A stretch of DNA of 25,641 nt from a virus. Of the stretch, positions 8,158 to 16,089 are shown piece after piece. The translations under genes were made by a program, and so were the position numbers. Every line of letters starts with the position of its first letter. Position 1 is the stretch's first letter. The stretch covers positions 1-25,641 of the IMG/VR virus record IMGVR_UViG_3300047668_002652; one strand, 5' to 3'. Below the pieces are notes generated by a model. It worked only from the letters and a program-made list of their open reading frames with translations, did not search any database and was not told where the DNA came from.

Positions 8158-9150
8158 TTATGAAAAATTTTGAAAATCTTCTATAGTGAGAGAGCCTTTT
8201 TTCTTTGCTAGCTCAAATGGACTAATGTCTGTTTCGTTTGAAACCCCCATTTCCCCCATGTCTTTTTTGGTAGCGCCCATAACACTGAACCCCTGCTTAT
8301 CCTTGCTTCTTTCCCTTACTTCCTTATTCTTGCTTTGAGATTCTGCGAATGATAATAATTCATCAGGATCTTGCTTTATATTTTCTGGAACATTTTCTAC
8401 ATTCTCAATTATAGAATTTAATATTTTAGCGTAATTCAATAAATTTAATTGATAATAAGATAATGAATATATATTTTCATCAAAGAACTTATATAAATTT
8501 TCTTGCCCCAATACATTATAATATATAGAGAAAACATTACTTATCGATAAATACTTGATATTATCTATTGAAAGATGCTCGGTATTCTGCATATACCCCG
8601 TAAACATTGCCTGAAGCTCTCTTTTTGGGACTTCACAGAATTCATCCCAAGTAAAGTAAGCTTTATTTAAATTTTTATTTTTATAAAAACTCAAATATAT
8701 ACTATAGTCGTTATTTTTATTCGAAGCGTAGCTTTCGCATGTAGAGGTAAACAAAGAGCCTCTCTTAGATAGTAATACATTTAGACTTTCCTCAGCCTTA
8801 CTAATGTCTTTATTTATTACCTCTATTTGGCTTGGAATTATTAAATTCTTTTTTGTTTCCTTCAGGTTAGTTGAATAAATCTTCAATTCGTCAATCTCTC
8901 CCTCTTCTTTATTAGACCATATACCCTCCCTAATCAAAAGCTCTAAAGTTTCCTTCTCTGTGGGTAAGCCATTTTTTTTAGCTTTTTCAAAAACTTCTTC
9001 ATAATTGCCCTCAAGCAAGCATTGATCGTTGTTAGAAAAATGCTTGACAAAAACAGTCCTTTCGTTTAAGTGGATTTTTGTATATCCATCCACAATTTCA
9101 GATAGAACCTTTCTTAAGGCTGTATCTTCTGGCGCGGTTTTCTTTTCCAT
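8158..9150 (-). CDS. Tail assembly protein of unknown fold, upstream of tape measure
   Basis: This 330-residue protein sits 31 bases before the tape measure gene and 16 bases after the previous gene, the position usually held by the second tail assembly chaperone. I recognise no domain. It is charged and helical. Residues about 100-135 are Lys/Glu-rich, the middle is rich in Asn and Tyr (ISNVFSIYYNVLGQENLYKF), and the last 60 residues are hydrophilic. The start ATG 9150 has no good ribosome binding site (AGCAACAGGCGCA precedes it), so translation may be coupled to the upstream stop. Phage tail chaperones are often made by a programmed frameshift, but the frame relation here does not support one at the visible junction. 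A structural role is inferred from position only. Confidence 0.7.
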   Translation of the reverse strand: MEKKTAPEDTALRKVLSEIVDGYTKIHLNERTVFVKHFSNNDQCLLEGNYEEVFEKAKKNGLPTEKETLELLIREGIWSNKEEGEIDELKIYSTNLKETKKNLIIPSQIEVINKDISKAEESLNVLLSKRGSLFTSTCESYASNKNNDYSIYLSFYKNKNLNKAYFTWDEFCEVPKRELQAMFTGYMQNTEHLSIDNIKYLSISNVFSIYYNVLGQENLYKFFDENIYSLSYYQLNLLNYAKILNSIIENVENVPENIKQDPDELLSFAESQSKNKEVRERSKDKQGFSVMGATKKDMGEMGVSNETDISPFELAKKKGSLTIEDFQNFS

Positions 9151-9166
9151 TGCGCCTGTTGCTTAT

Positions 9167-9315
9167 TTACCCCTTCTTAGCCTCTTCCTTTGGTTCTGCC
9201 TTAGCCTCTTCCTTTGGTTCTGCCTTAGCCTCTGCCTTAGGTTCTTCCTTAGGTTCTTCCTTAGGTTCTTCCTTAGGTTCTTCCTTAGGTTCTTCCTTAG
9301 GTTCTTCCTTTAAGT
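9167..9315. repeat. 12-bp tandem repeat encoding K-E-E-P units
   Basis: On the plus strand the unit is close to ggttcttcctta. It is nearly perfect across about 9239-9310, then degenerates toward 9170 with GCC-containing variants. Translated on the minus strand it gives six KEEP units, then about five KxEA/KxEP units. It produces long spurious open frames on the plus strand. Copy number is likely to vary between relatives by slippage. Confidence 0.9.
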
Positions 9316-10126
9316 CTGTTTCTTCGCTCATCTCTTTAAGCACTGCATCAAAGTCATCTTGCTCTTGGACTCCGCTCATGTACCATATAGTAGCTATCGT
9401 ACTAAGCCTGTCTATTGAGTTAATAAAAATATCATCTTGATCCTCGTCCGCTTCCTGATAAGACAAATATTTTTCTTCATAATCTGAACCCGGAAATAAC
9501 GGGACTTCTTCAGCATCATCGCTATCCCCCTTGATGTAATAAGCTAAATGAAGGAGAAACCATGTTATGGTTTTATTTCTTGCCTTAACGTCTGCGGTAT
9601 GATCAAAAATAGAAGCTTGAGCAGCCTCGAAATCAGCGAGCTGTTTTCTGATTACAGCCAAGTCTGAAATTGATTTCTCAAGTCTCTCGGATTCATCATT
9701 ACTCATTGCGTCTCTATCTTTTGAGCTATACCTAATTACATTTTGCTGCTTTTCGAATAATTGCAGATATAGTTTAGCAAAGTTCATTTTATCGTCTTCA
9801 TTTAAAGATCCGCCGATATCTACTTGTTTTTTTGCTAACATTGCTCTTGTAAGCAATCCCATTTTTATAAATTTATTTAACCATATACTGTAAAACATAT
9901 CGCCGTCTTCTACTTGAGTTCTAGTAGGCTTTTTTAGAAAAACCTTTACTGGCGTTTTCTCCACGGTAGTCTTTATAACTGTCTCTTCTACCTTCTCAAT
10001 TTTTCCGGTTTCTTTGTTTTTCTTTTCTACTTCCTTTATCACTTCTTTTTCGATCTCGTTTTCGATATCAATACTAAAATTATAAAGTTCTCTTTTTTTC
10101 TTTTCCTTTGTTTTCTTTTCTTTCAT
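9167..10126 (-). CDS. Probable tail assembly chaperone with acidic-basic tetrapeptide tail
   Basis: This 319-residue protein has three visible parts. Residues 1-60 are very Lys/Glu-rich. Residues about 60-260 are helical and probably globular, with FYSIWLNKFIKMGLLTRAML and a heptad-like region near 120-160. Residues about 273-319 are a run of four-residue units, mostly KEEP, then KAEA/KAEP/KEEA variants. An FYSIWLNK-like motif followed by a Leu-rich helix, with the position before the tape measure, resembles first tail assembly chaperones, which coat the tape measure during tail building. The start has AAGGAAAAGGAA just upstream, a good site. The stop TAA is 16 bases before the next ATG. Family membership is inferred. 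Confidence 0.75.
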   Translation of the reverse strand: MKEKKTKEKKKRELYNFSIDIENEIEKEVIKEVEKKNKETGKIEKVEETVIKTTVEKTPVKVFLKKPTRTQVEDGDMFYSIWLNKFIKMGLLTRAMLAKKQVDIGGSLNEDDKMNFAKLYLQLFEKQQNVIRYSSKDRDAMSNDESERLEKSISDLAVIRKQLADFEAAQASIFDHTADVKARNKTITWFLLHLAYYIKGDSDDAEEVPLFPGSDYEEKYLSYQEADEDQDDIFINSIDRLSTIATIWYMSGVQEQDDFDAVLKEMSEETDLKEEPKEEPKEEPKEEPKEEPKEEPKAEAKAEPKEEAKAEPKEEAKKG

Positions 10127-10136
10127 TTCCTTTTCC

Positions 10137-10424
10137 TTATTTAATTGTTAAATTAAATTGATCTAATTGACCAATTATTTCGCGTAAAGCGTCGTTTCCA
10201 TTGTCCAGTATTTTCTTCCTCAAGAATTCCATCCTCGATTCGTCCCAATAATCTGCCTGATTAATTAGCTCAACATTATTCGGTAATGCATGTTTTAATT
10301 TTGCATAATTACTTCGATGTTGATCGTGCATATCTTCCATTATAATTAGAAATGATTTATATAAATTTATAACATTTCTATTTACCTGAAAGCCCAATAA
10401 TTCCTTTAACTTACCTTGATCCAT
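10137..10424 (-). CDS. Small conserved-looking protein of unknown function, tail module
   Basis: A 95-residue protein, predicted mostly helical, with NVINLYKSFLIIMEDMHDQH and a charged C-terminal half (DESRMEFLRKKILDN). It lies 10 bases before the next gene and 34 bases after the last tail-tube-like gene. I recognise no family. Its place between tail tube proteins and tail assembly proteins suggests a small tail assembly factor, but nothing in the sequence proves it. No convincing Shine-Dalgarno site precedes ATG 10424; the leader is A/T-rich. Confidence 0.65.
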   Translation of the reverse strand: MDQGKLKELLGFQVNRNVINLYKSFLIIMEDMHDQHRSNYAKLKHALPNNVELINQADYWDESRMEFLRKKILDNGNDALREIIGQLDQFNLTIK

Positions 10425-10458
10425 AACATATATTATGAATACTTGGCGACTTTTTCAA

Positions 10459-11241
10459 TTATAGATATTGAATAATTGAAGCCGAGTTGATTTCGTCTTG
10501 CTCAGAGGATACCGTAGAGGTTCTTTCTTGCATGTGTCCGAAAATGCTTAACGATCCTAAACTTTGATCGTCACAGCCAAATGCTGATATAGTATAGTTT
10601 TTAGGAGGCAAGACGCAAGAATCAGTTGATGTCATTAATTGCCCAGCTAAACCTTCTCCTTCGACATTAATGGTTATTTGGCCTTCTGAGAATATGATAG
10701 TAGGAACTACCTCTCCTAGTAAATGATACTCTTTATAAGATTGAGAGAATGACCAGTCAACCGAACTAATGTTTTCTAAATTCCCAATATTACTAAATCC
10801 TCCTAGAACTATATTTTCTGAAGTAATTGGATTCAACACCGGGCTAGAGGGTGCAGGGGAAGCTCCCACAAACAAGCTGCCAAAATATTCGAAAGACCTT
10901 GATACCGTAATAGGCTCTCCAACCTTTATACTTACCGACATGCTGGTCATTATGGATGGAGATGGAGCCGAATATGGGCCAAATTGAACAGATACATCTT
11001 GATCATTATTGCCTTTCAATGTATTGAAAATACTCAAATCAGTCGTTAGATATGAATCAATATTAATTTGCCCTTTTGGCACTTCTGTATTAAAGACTGC
11101 GCTAGACCCTTTTACACCTAGCGATAAAGCAGTTTGTAAATTTAACCCTTCAGAGAGATTAACTGAATTACCGTATACCTCATCAGCAGAAGAGTCTCCA
11201 TATGTAATTATGACTGGAAAGTTTTTATAACAATTACTCAT
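10459..11241 (-). CDS. Tail-tube-like protein, paralogue 4
   Basis: A Ser/Thr-rich, beta-type protein of about 260 residues. It is a clear paralogue of the preceding gene: both contain P-x-G-x-x-x-ID-x-Y-x-TT near residue 60, GP followed by a LMTS-like SVSI strand near residue 100, SFSQSY/F near 170, and an ER-x-[ST]-x(3)-S-E strand near the end. I take ATG 11241 as the start because it overlaps the upstream TGA (ATGA) and has GAGGA eight bases before it. A TTG two codons earlier would sit directly on that ribosome binding site. Its role is probably a minor or alternative tail tube component, inferred from paralogy and position. Confidence 0.75.
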   Translation of the reverse strand: MSNCYKNFPVIITYGDSSADEVYGNSVNLSEGLNLQTALSLGVKGSSAVFNTEVPKGQINIDSYLTTDLSIFNTLKGNNDQDVSVQFGPYSAPSPSIMTSMSVSIKVGEPITVSRSFEYFGSLFVGASPAPSSPVLNPITSENIVLGGFSNIGNLENISSVDWSFSQSYKEYHLLGEVVPTIIFSEGQITINVEGEGLAGQLMTSTDSCVLPPKNYTISAFGCDDQSLGSLSIFGHMQERTSTVSSEQDEINSASIIQYL

Positions 11242-12056
11242 GGACAATCCTCATCTTTTACGTACTTCTGCGTTATGGTAATACTCTCAATAACCTCCGA
11301 ACCCGGAGCGGTGGAGATAGAGCGCTCTGTTAAATACCCCGACATAGGTAGATCGCTTACGTGATTGCCGCATAAATTATATAAATTAACCTCCGCAATT
11401 CTTGCCGTAAGCCCGGTCTGCCCGTCCTGAGAGAGACATAGCCCTGATGATCCAGTCATAGCAGTCTTATCAAAGTCAATGTCTGACATTAAAACTTCTA
11501 ATGATAAATCTTGAGAGCCTCCATTAAATACAACCTTACTTGGCTGCTCCCCTGATATAGAGTAATTAACATCAAATGACTGACTAAAAGAATAGCTAAA
11601 ATTTAAAAATCTACTAACCCCCAACGAATCTAATTGTCCGCTAGAGGAAGCTCCGTGAGCAGGAATAATTGTTACGTCGCTCTTTGAAGGGCTACCGCCG
11701 CTGGTCATTTGTCCGTAATAATTGTATGTGGCCGAACCTTTTATTATAGAAGAAGGATCTCCATTTACCGAAAAAGAAGTAAGTAAAGCTTTTTTCATGA
11801 TGAATGGTCCGGCCCTTACTTCACTAAAGGCTGCAGATCCATAGCTATTCTTTATATTACTAATCTCATTGCCGGTAGTTATATAAAAATCAATAGAAAA
11901 GGTTCCCTCTGGAGGGGCTGAAGCTATAACGCCTTGTGATTTCGTTCCGAGTGCGCTAAAATATTCTAAATCTATACTTTCTGATATGGATATTGATTCT
12001 GCAAAATAGTCTTGACTGCCCACCGAAGCCTTCATATTCTTAAATTGAACGCTCAT
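11238..12056 (-). CDS. Tail-tube-like protein, paralogue 3
   Basis: A 272-residue beta-rich protein with many alternating Ser and hydrophobic residues (SISISESIDLEYF, FSYSFSQSFDVNYSISGE). It is paralogous to the following gene along the whole length and more distantly to the two preceding ones. AGGAGC lies nine bases before the ATG, and the gene overlaps the upstream gene by ATGA, so the pair is probably translationally coupled. The N-terminus begins with a short strand-rich segment instead of a signal peptide, in line with an intracellularly assembled virion protein. Tail tube or tube-decorating function is inferred. Confidence 0.75.
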   Translation of the reverse strand: MSVQFKNMKASVGSQDYFAESISISESIDLEYFSALGTKSQGVIASAPPEGTFSIDFYITTGNEISNIKNSYGSAAFSEVRAGPFIMKKALLTSFSVNGDPSSIIKGSATYNYYGQMTSGGSPSKSDVTIIPAHGASSSGQLDSLGVSRFLNFSYSFSQSFDVNYSISGEQPSKVVFNGGSQDLSLEVLMSDIDFDKTAMTGSSGLCLSQDGQTGLTARIAEVNLYNLCGNHVSDLPMSGYLTERSISTAPGSEVIESITITQKYVKDEDCP

Positions 12057-12910
12057 GAGAACACTGCTCCTAAATCTTCAATTTCACTATAATTACTTTC
12101 ATAGGATATGCTCGCTGTCATATTTGATCCTATTGATGCCGAAACGCTAGAATCTTTAATTTTTGAATCAGCTAATGTAAAAGTTTGTATAGTTACATTT
12201 TCGCAGGTTTTCAATTCTATCGATAAATCATCAATAAAGTCATTAGAACAAATCGCGTCAAGTAAATTTTTACTTTCATAATCATTCACCAACATATCAA
12301 AAGATGTTGTTATCTTAATAGGCGTACTTAAATTAAACTGACTAGGAATAAACATATCACCCATTTTGTATACCGGGTCTCTATCTATAGACAAACTTAA
12401 ACTATAAGACTGTATTCCGTTAGTAGACCCAAACGGAGTGGTTAAAATAATAGAGTTAGCGATTGCTGGGGTTGCACTTATATTAGTATAACTTCTCGAT
12501 TCACTGTTGATCTTCCCAACCCCCCCATAAGCGCTCATTGAAAAATCAGCAGTAGCAATTTCACCTATAGAGCAAGAAGAGTCATAACCATTAATGTAAG
12601 ACTTTTTAAAATTAAATACTTTATCAAATGATTCATTTTTACCATATATTAAATATCCATCAATAGATGAATTAAATAATAATGTAATTGGATCATTTTG
12701 TTCTACTATTAATCGATTAACAGAAATCTCACCAACCAAAGACCCTTCTATTTCGCTACCCACAAATTCGTACCCAGCAGCTAACATATCAGAATTCGGT
12801 ATAGACCAACTACCATCAAAAGACTGAACTCCCTTGACCTCGCTCGCCGTAGAGCCTTCCTCGCCAATAAAAACTTGATGATCTGAATAATAATTTCTTC
12901 CGTAAGCCAT
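12053..12910 (-). CDS. Tail-tube-like protein, paralogue 2
   Basis: A 285-residue beta-rich protein. Its C-terminal half aligns by eye with the preceding gene: SLSL/S-x-D-R-x-P-x-x-[IM]-G-[DN]-[MV]-F, then an ICS-x(5)-D strand, then [FY]-T-[LM]-x-[DS]-x-[KQ], then a S-[AS]-[ST]-IG-x-N/D strand. The first gene of the group is the likely major tail tube protein, so this is probably a second tube subunit or a neck/tail-tip tube variant. It is the first gene after the terminator at 12932-12960 and must be read by readthrough or from an unseen promoter. The ATG has only a weak AGGT upstream. Confidence 0.75.
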   Translation of the reverse strand: MAYGRNYYSDHQVFIGEEGSTASEVKGVQSFDGSWSIPNSDMLAAGYEFVGSEIEGSLVGEISVNRLIVEQNDPITLLFNSSIDGYLIYGKNESFDKVFNFKKSYINGYDSSCSIGEIATADFSMSAYGGVGKINSESRSYTNISATPAIANSIILTTPFGSTNGIQSYSLSLSIDRDPVYKMGDMFIPSQFNLSTPIKITTSFDMLVNDYESKNLLDAICSNDFIDDLSIELKTCENVTIQTFTLADSKIKDSSVSASIGSNMTASISYESNYSEIEDLGAVFS

Positions 12911-12931
12911 ACCTATATGGTATTACACAAA

Positions 12932-12960
12932 AAAGCCTCTGAGTAGAACCCAGAGGCTTT
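12932..12960 (-). terminator. Rho-independent terminator after the major tail tube gene
   Basis: A perfect 10-base-pair stem (12932-12941 with 12951-12960, AAAGCCTCTG on the minus-strand side) encloses a 9-base loop. It is followed on the minus strand by a T run. It lies 31 bases after the stop of the major tail tube gene, so it probably ends or attenuates that transcript. Confidence 0.9.
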
Positions 12961-12991
12961 TAAAGTTATAATGATTTACTTAGCTGTTGTC

Positions 12992-14080
12992 TCAAGTTGT
13001 TCCAGAAATGAATACTCCATTACCGGTATCACTTGGACCACCAATTTGAGTACTGAAGGTTAGATCTACAGATTTATTATCTCCAATTGTGGAGCTCATG
13101 TTCTGTGAGTCTAATTGAGCAGACTTCATTGTGTAAACTACGCTAGTCCCTCCTCCGCAACGATTATTCATTGTGATTGTGATGTCACGAGTAGAAGCCT
13201 CTGAGCAAATAAGCTCTTGTAAAGTTCCTGATGAAAGATCTGTTAAGTTAGCGGATACGCTTAATGTCGCATTGATTGGAAAGTCAAGCTCTCTTGAGAA
13301 TGGGAAAACATTCCCGATTCTATTCAAAGGAGTCCTGCTTAAAGGCAAGTCAAGGCTAAAGTTTTGAACGTTTGCTGTGGATTTTCCAACAGCTGTCATT
13401 CCGGGCAAAATAGCTCCACCCATTTGAAGATTACTAGCTCCAAAGTTAATAGTAACATCTCCGGGGCGAAGCGCTGCAGCTGATAAAACTCCCGTGGTAG
13501 ACACTGGAATATTTACCGTACCTCCTAATGGAGTACCATCTTCAACGTCAATTGCTGGATTTGGAATTCCGCTACTTGCTGTATCAAAACGAAGATTTGA
13601 AGCTTCCACAGAAACGCTAGCAGAAGGAATGTCTCCAACCGAAGCTGTCATTCCGTAACTAGTAATGTAACCGTTACCTATTCCGATAGCTCCGTTAGTA
13701 GTTCCAGCTCCATAGTTAGCAGTTCCATTAGAAGCGTCTTCGCCTTCAGGAACTGTTAATATGAAATAATTTTTCTCAGCTTCAACAGTGTTTTCTTTCA
13801 TAATTCCTGAAAGAGCACTGGTTGATCCATCAATAGTAAAACCTAAGTTTTTTTCATTTATTCCATCTACTACAAAGTAGGTGAAATCTAAGCTTACTGT
13901 GGGGGATTCAATTACTTCGCGACTTAAAGCTGCTAATTTACCGAACTCGTTTACATCAGTCCTTGTTACCTCAACAGAATGAGATACGTCTTGGATACGA
14001 TGTAACTGAGTTGGCGCTGCGACTCCAGTCTTCCCTGCGTAGAGGGCTTCACTTTGATATATAATACGTTTTCTAGCCAT
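12992..14080 (-). CDS. Probable major tail tube protein
   Basis: A 362-residue beta-rich protein with a stretch typical of phage major tail proteins: an N-terminal strand-rich domain (LHRIQDVSHSVEVTRTDV), a Ser/Thr-rich middle with an immunoglobulin-like feel (about 165-215), and a C-terminal half shared with the next gene. It has its own terminator just downstream and a 58-base intergenic leader upstream, and its codon choice looks more balanced than its neighbours. All of this fits a highly expressed virion protein. It stands between neck genes and tail assembly genes, the usual place of the tail tube. No signal peptide is seen. The start has no clear Shine-Dalgarno site but an A/T-rich leader. 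Confidence 0.82.
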   Translation of the reverse strand: MARKRIIYQSEALYAGKTGVAAPTQLHRIQDVSHSVEVTRTDVNEFGKLAALSREVIESPTVSLDFTYFVVDGINEKNLGFTIDGSTSALSGIMKENTVEAEKNYFILTVPEGEDASNGTANYGAGTTNGAIGIGNGYITSYGMTASVGDIPSASVSVEASNLRFDTASSGIPNPAIDVEDGTPLGGTVNIPVSTTGVLSAAALRPGDVTINFGASNLQMGGAILPGMTAVGKSTANVQNFSLDLPLSRTPLNRIGNVFPFSRELDFPINATLSVSANLTDLSSGTLQELICSEASTRDITITMNNRCGGGTSVVYTMKSAQLDSQNMSSTIGDNKSVDLTFSTQIGGPSDTGNGVFISGTT

Positions 14081-14102
14081 AATAAAGATATTTGTTCATT
14101 TT

Positions 14103-14131
14103 AGTATACAGTTAAAAGCAACAAAAGAGAA
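14103..14131 (-). promoter_or_regulatory. Possible late promoter upstream of the major tail tube gene
   Basis: In the 58-base gap before the tail tube gene the minus strand has TATACT (14103-14108), a good -10 candidate about 20 bases before the start codon. No convincing -35 is present at 16-18 bases (TTCTCT at best). It is offered because the gene also has its own terminator. Confidence 0.3.
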
Positions 14132-14138
14132 CTTTTAT

Positions 14139-15041
14139 TTACAACTCTAGCTTGGGAAGTCTAGGAGTGCTTAATGTAAAATCTACAAATCCAATTCTCA
14201 TGTTCCTAGGTATGTTCATTGCAGAGCTCGATGAGTCATATAATTTCGTACAACTCACCTTGTCTATGAATGCATAATTAGCTCCGCTTATTTTTTCATT
14301 ATAAAGTTTTAGATAGTCATATGGGGGTTCTTTTATATGAAAATACTCACCAAATGGGAACTCTTCAAAATCAATCATAGGCACACAAACTTCAGAAGAG
14401 TCTCTAAATAAAGAAAGAGTAGCGTCTAATGTAAAATTATCATTAGCTATAACTACAGCTCTTAAATTGCTTTTAGTATCCTGCATGCCTCCAAGAGCGA
14501 ATGGTTTATTAGTGCTTGAATTATAGCTTATAAACGCAGCAGGAACAGTGTAATTTAAAGAAGACAGCCCGGTTATTGATTGCAGAAAAGTCTCGTCATT
14601 TTGATCTGCCAAAAGGAAGTCCGAATTAAATAAAAGCTCTTCTTCGCTTTCGTTTGTTATATAACAATTCACTGTCTTTCTGTCAAAATTTCCACTAATC
14701 GCTAAATTAGTTCCAACCGCAGAGTTCATAACAACCCTGCCTTGATCAAAATCAATCATCAATCCAGTTGTGTCAGAAGGGTTTTGGTCTACCAGTGTAT
14801 ATGAGTTTCCAAATGAACCCCCACTAATATAAACTCCAGAAGGAACCCCTGTTCCATTTGCTACGAATTGCCTATCCGGACTATAATATGCTATTTGATT
14901 AATAGGAATATCGACACTATTGCTTGAGTAGTAAAACTGTTGACTAATCCCTGTCTCTGTTGCTTCTGCGTATCTGGTTAGCCTATCATCAAACCACAAA
15001 TAAAAACTACTCAATACCTTATGATCAAATTGCGGCTTCAT
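14139..15041 (-). CDS. Neck or tail-terminator-position structural protein, unknown family
   Basis: A 300-residue protein, mainly beta and rich in Ser, Asn and aromatic residues, with no signal peptide or membrane segment. It begins MKPQFDHKVLSSFYLWFDDRL and ends in a strand-like IGFVDFTLSTPRLPKL. I do not recognise the fold. It overlaps the upstream gene by ATGA and lies just before the major tail tube gene, where tail terminator or tail completion proteins usually sit. It is longer than typical tail terminators (about 130-180 residues), so it may instead be a larger neck protein. Virion association is inferred from gene order. Confidence 0.7.
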   Translation of the reverse strand: MKPQFDHKVLSSFYLWFDDRLTRYAEATETGISQQFYYSSNSVDIPINQIAYYSPDRQFVANGTGVPSGVYISGGSFGNSYTLVDQNPSDTTGLMIDFDQGRVVMNSAVGTNLAISGNFDRKTVNCYITNESEEELLFNSDFLLADQNDETFLQSITGLSSLNYTVPAAFISYNSSTNKPFALGGMQDTKSNLRAVVIANDNFTLDATLSLFRDSSEVCVPMIDFEEFPFGEYFHIKEPPYDYLKLYNEKISGANYAFIDKVSCTKLYDSSSSAMNIPRNMRIGFVDFTLSTPRLPKLEL

Positions 15042-15643
15042 AATCTTTTTAAGCTTGATTCGATATTTCTAAGCATTTCATCTAAAATTCTCGTCATGTA
15101 TTCTGCCGGATTAGAATTCATTTGTTGGCTACTAAGCTCTCCGTCTATTTGTACCGCACTGCCAGATCTACCTTTCTTATGATTTTTAGTATACAGATAC
15201 TGTCCTAATCCGCTAAGACCTCGCTCCACAGCATCTACCCAATTGTCAGTAGACCAAGGCATTGGAGCTATTGCTTTTATCTGCTCTATAGTAGGCACTG
15301 AAAAACTTAACGTAAAGGCTAGGATATTTCTTTTTTTTCTTATCGTCCTGATCTGTATGGATTTAGCAAGCAAACTCCTTAAAGGGGAGATTGGGTCGCT
15401 GCCAGATTCAAACCCTATAAAGGTAAATAAATTACCATACCCTCCTAGAGTATTAGAGGAGTTTGAAGCGCTAGGACCACCATCTATTTCTTTAGTAATC
15501 TCATGACTCTCGAAACTTTTTAATAGTTGTTGTCTTTCTTTATCAAACGCGCTCCTTATTCTTTGCTCTACTAAAGGTTTAAATATTTTATATCCTTTTT
15601 GCGCTATTTCGGCATTAAGCCCTCTCATGTTAATTCTAGCCAT
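15038..15643 (-). CDS. Head-tail joining protein, HK97 gp10-like position
   Basis: A 201-residue protein starting with an amphipathic helix rich in Lys/Arg (about 12-45), then a Gly/Asn-rich turn (TLGGYGNLFTFIGFESG, about 65-81), then mixed strands and a C-terminal helix. An N-terminal helix followed by strands, placed third after the capsid gene, fits the gp10-like neck/tail-completion group. Its start is preceded by AAGGAGGT eight bases upstream, the strongest ribosome binding site in the window. That site is embedded in the last codons (Arg-Arg) of the previous gene, whose stop overlaps the start as TAATG. Confidence 0.7.
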   Translation of the reverse strand: MARINMRGLNAEIAQKGYKIFKPLVEQRIRSAFDKERQQLLKSFESHEITKEIDGGPSASNSSNTLGGYGNLFTFIGFESGSDPISPLRSLLAKSIQIRTIRKKRNILAFTLSFSVPTIEQIKAIAPMPWSTDNWVDAVERGLSGLGQYLYTKNHKKGRSGSAVQIDGELSSQQMNSNPAEYMTRILDEMLRNIESSLKRL

Positions 15644-16089
15644 TAATCTGACCTCCTTAAGTATATAGTATAAAATTTAACCTTGAAAGGTCCGACTTTT
15701 GAAGGGTCGCTAACAATCCTGAAGATCTCTCCGTCTATTTCAATCTTAGAAGCTTTAGTAAAAAGTACGTAACCAGCTTCGTCAATTTTTACTCTAACAG
15801 AACCCTCGCCCATCTGAACGTTGACTTGTGATCGAGTTCCGGGCAAGTCCATTTCCTTTTGCTCTTGCTGGTAAAGTATTCTTGCTTTTATTATAGATCT
15901 AGTGACTTTTGACCTAGTGCTCTGTTCATTTTTTATCCTTGAGTATAGAGCGTTATAAGTACCATTAGTAGCTACAAATATTTCGTTCTCTCTTTGGAAT
16001 ACTACTATATCCCTAGAAAAGGTATCATGAATATCATCAAATACATTTCCTATTGCATTTTTATCCGAGTCTGGTATGAGGGAGCCCAT
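15643..16089 (-). CDS. Head closure / stopper protein
   Basis: A 148-residue small beta-type protein with FDDIHDTFSRDIVVF near the N-terminus, a strand pair VRVKIDEAGYVLF at about 105-117, and IEIDGEIFRIVSD near the end. This pattern (N-terminal helix, then a barrel ending in dG-x-x-[FY]-x-[IV]) is typical of head closure (stopper) proteins that plug the portal-adaptor channel after DNA packaging. It is the second gene after the SAP-like gene, as in SPP1 gp16 or HK97 gp7 order. Start and stop overlap both neighbours by one base (TAATG), which suggests translational coupling. The family is inferred. Confidence 0.72.
   Translation of the reverse strand: MGSLIPDSDKNAIGNVFDDIHDTFSRDIVVFQRENEIFVATNGTYNALYSRIKNEQSTRSKVTRSIIKARILYQQEQKEMDLPGTRSQVNVQMGEGSVRVKIDEAGYVLFTKASKIEIDGEIFRIVSDPSKVGPFKVKFYTIYLRRSD

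Noticed and set aside
9160-9175. Possible slippery site GGGG-TAAA for a -1 or +1 frameshift between the two tail assembly genes
   Set aside because: The downstream gene is in the +1 frame, which has TAA at the junction, and the -1 frame ends after about 18 codons. No fusion can form.
9167-9315. CRISPR-like array
   Set aside because: The units are 12 bases without spacers and are in frame with a protein repeat.
9029-9440. Two overlapping plus-strand open frames with striking repeats (Leu-Arg-Phe-Phe and Gly-Ser-Ser-Leu types)
   Set aside because: They are antisense shadows of the 12-bp KEEP repeat in the minus-strand gene, which forces long repetitive frames on the other strand. No plus-strand promoter or ribosome site supports them.
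11239-11247. TTG at 11247 as the start of the fourth tail-tube-like gene
   Set aside because: The ATG two codons later overlaps the upstream stop as ATGA and has a correctly spaced GAGGA. The TTG would touch that site.
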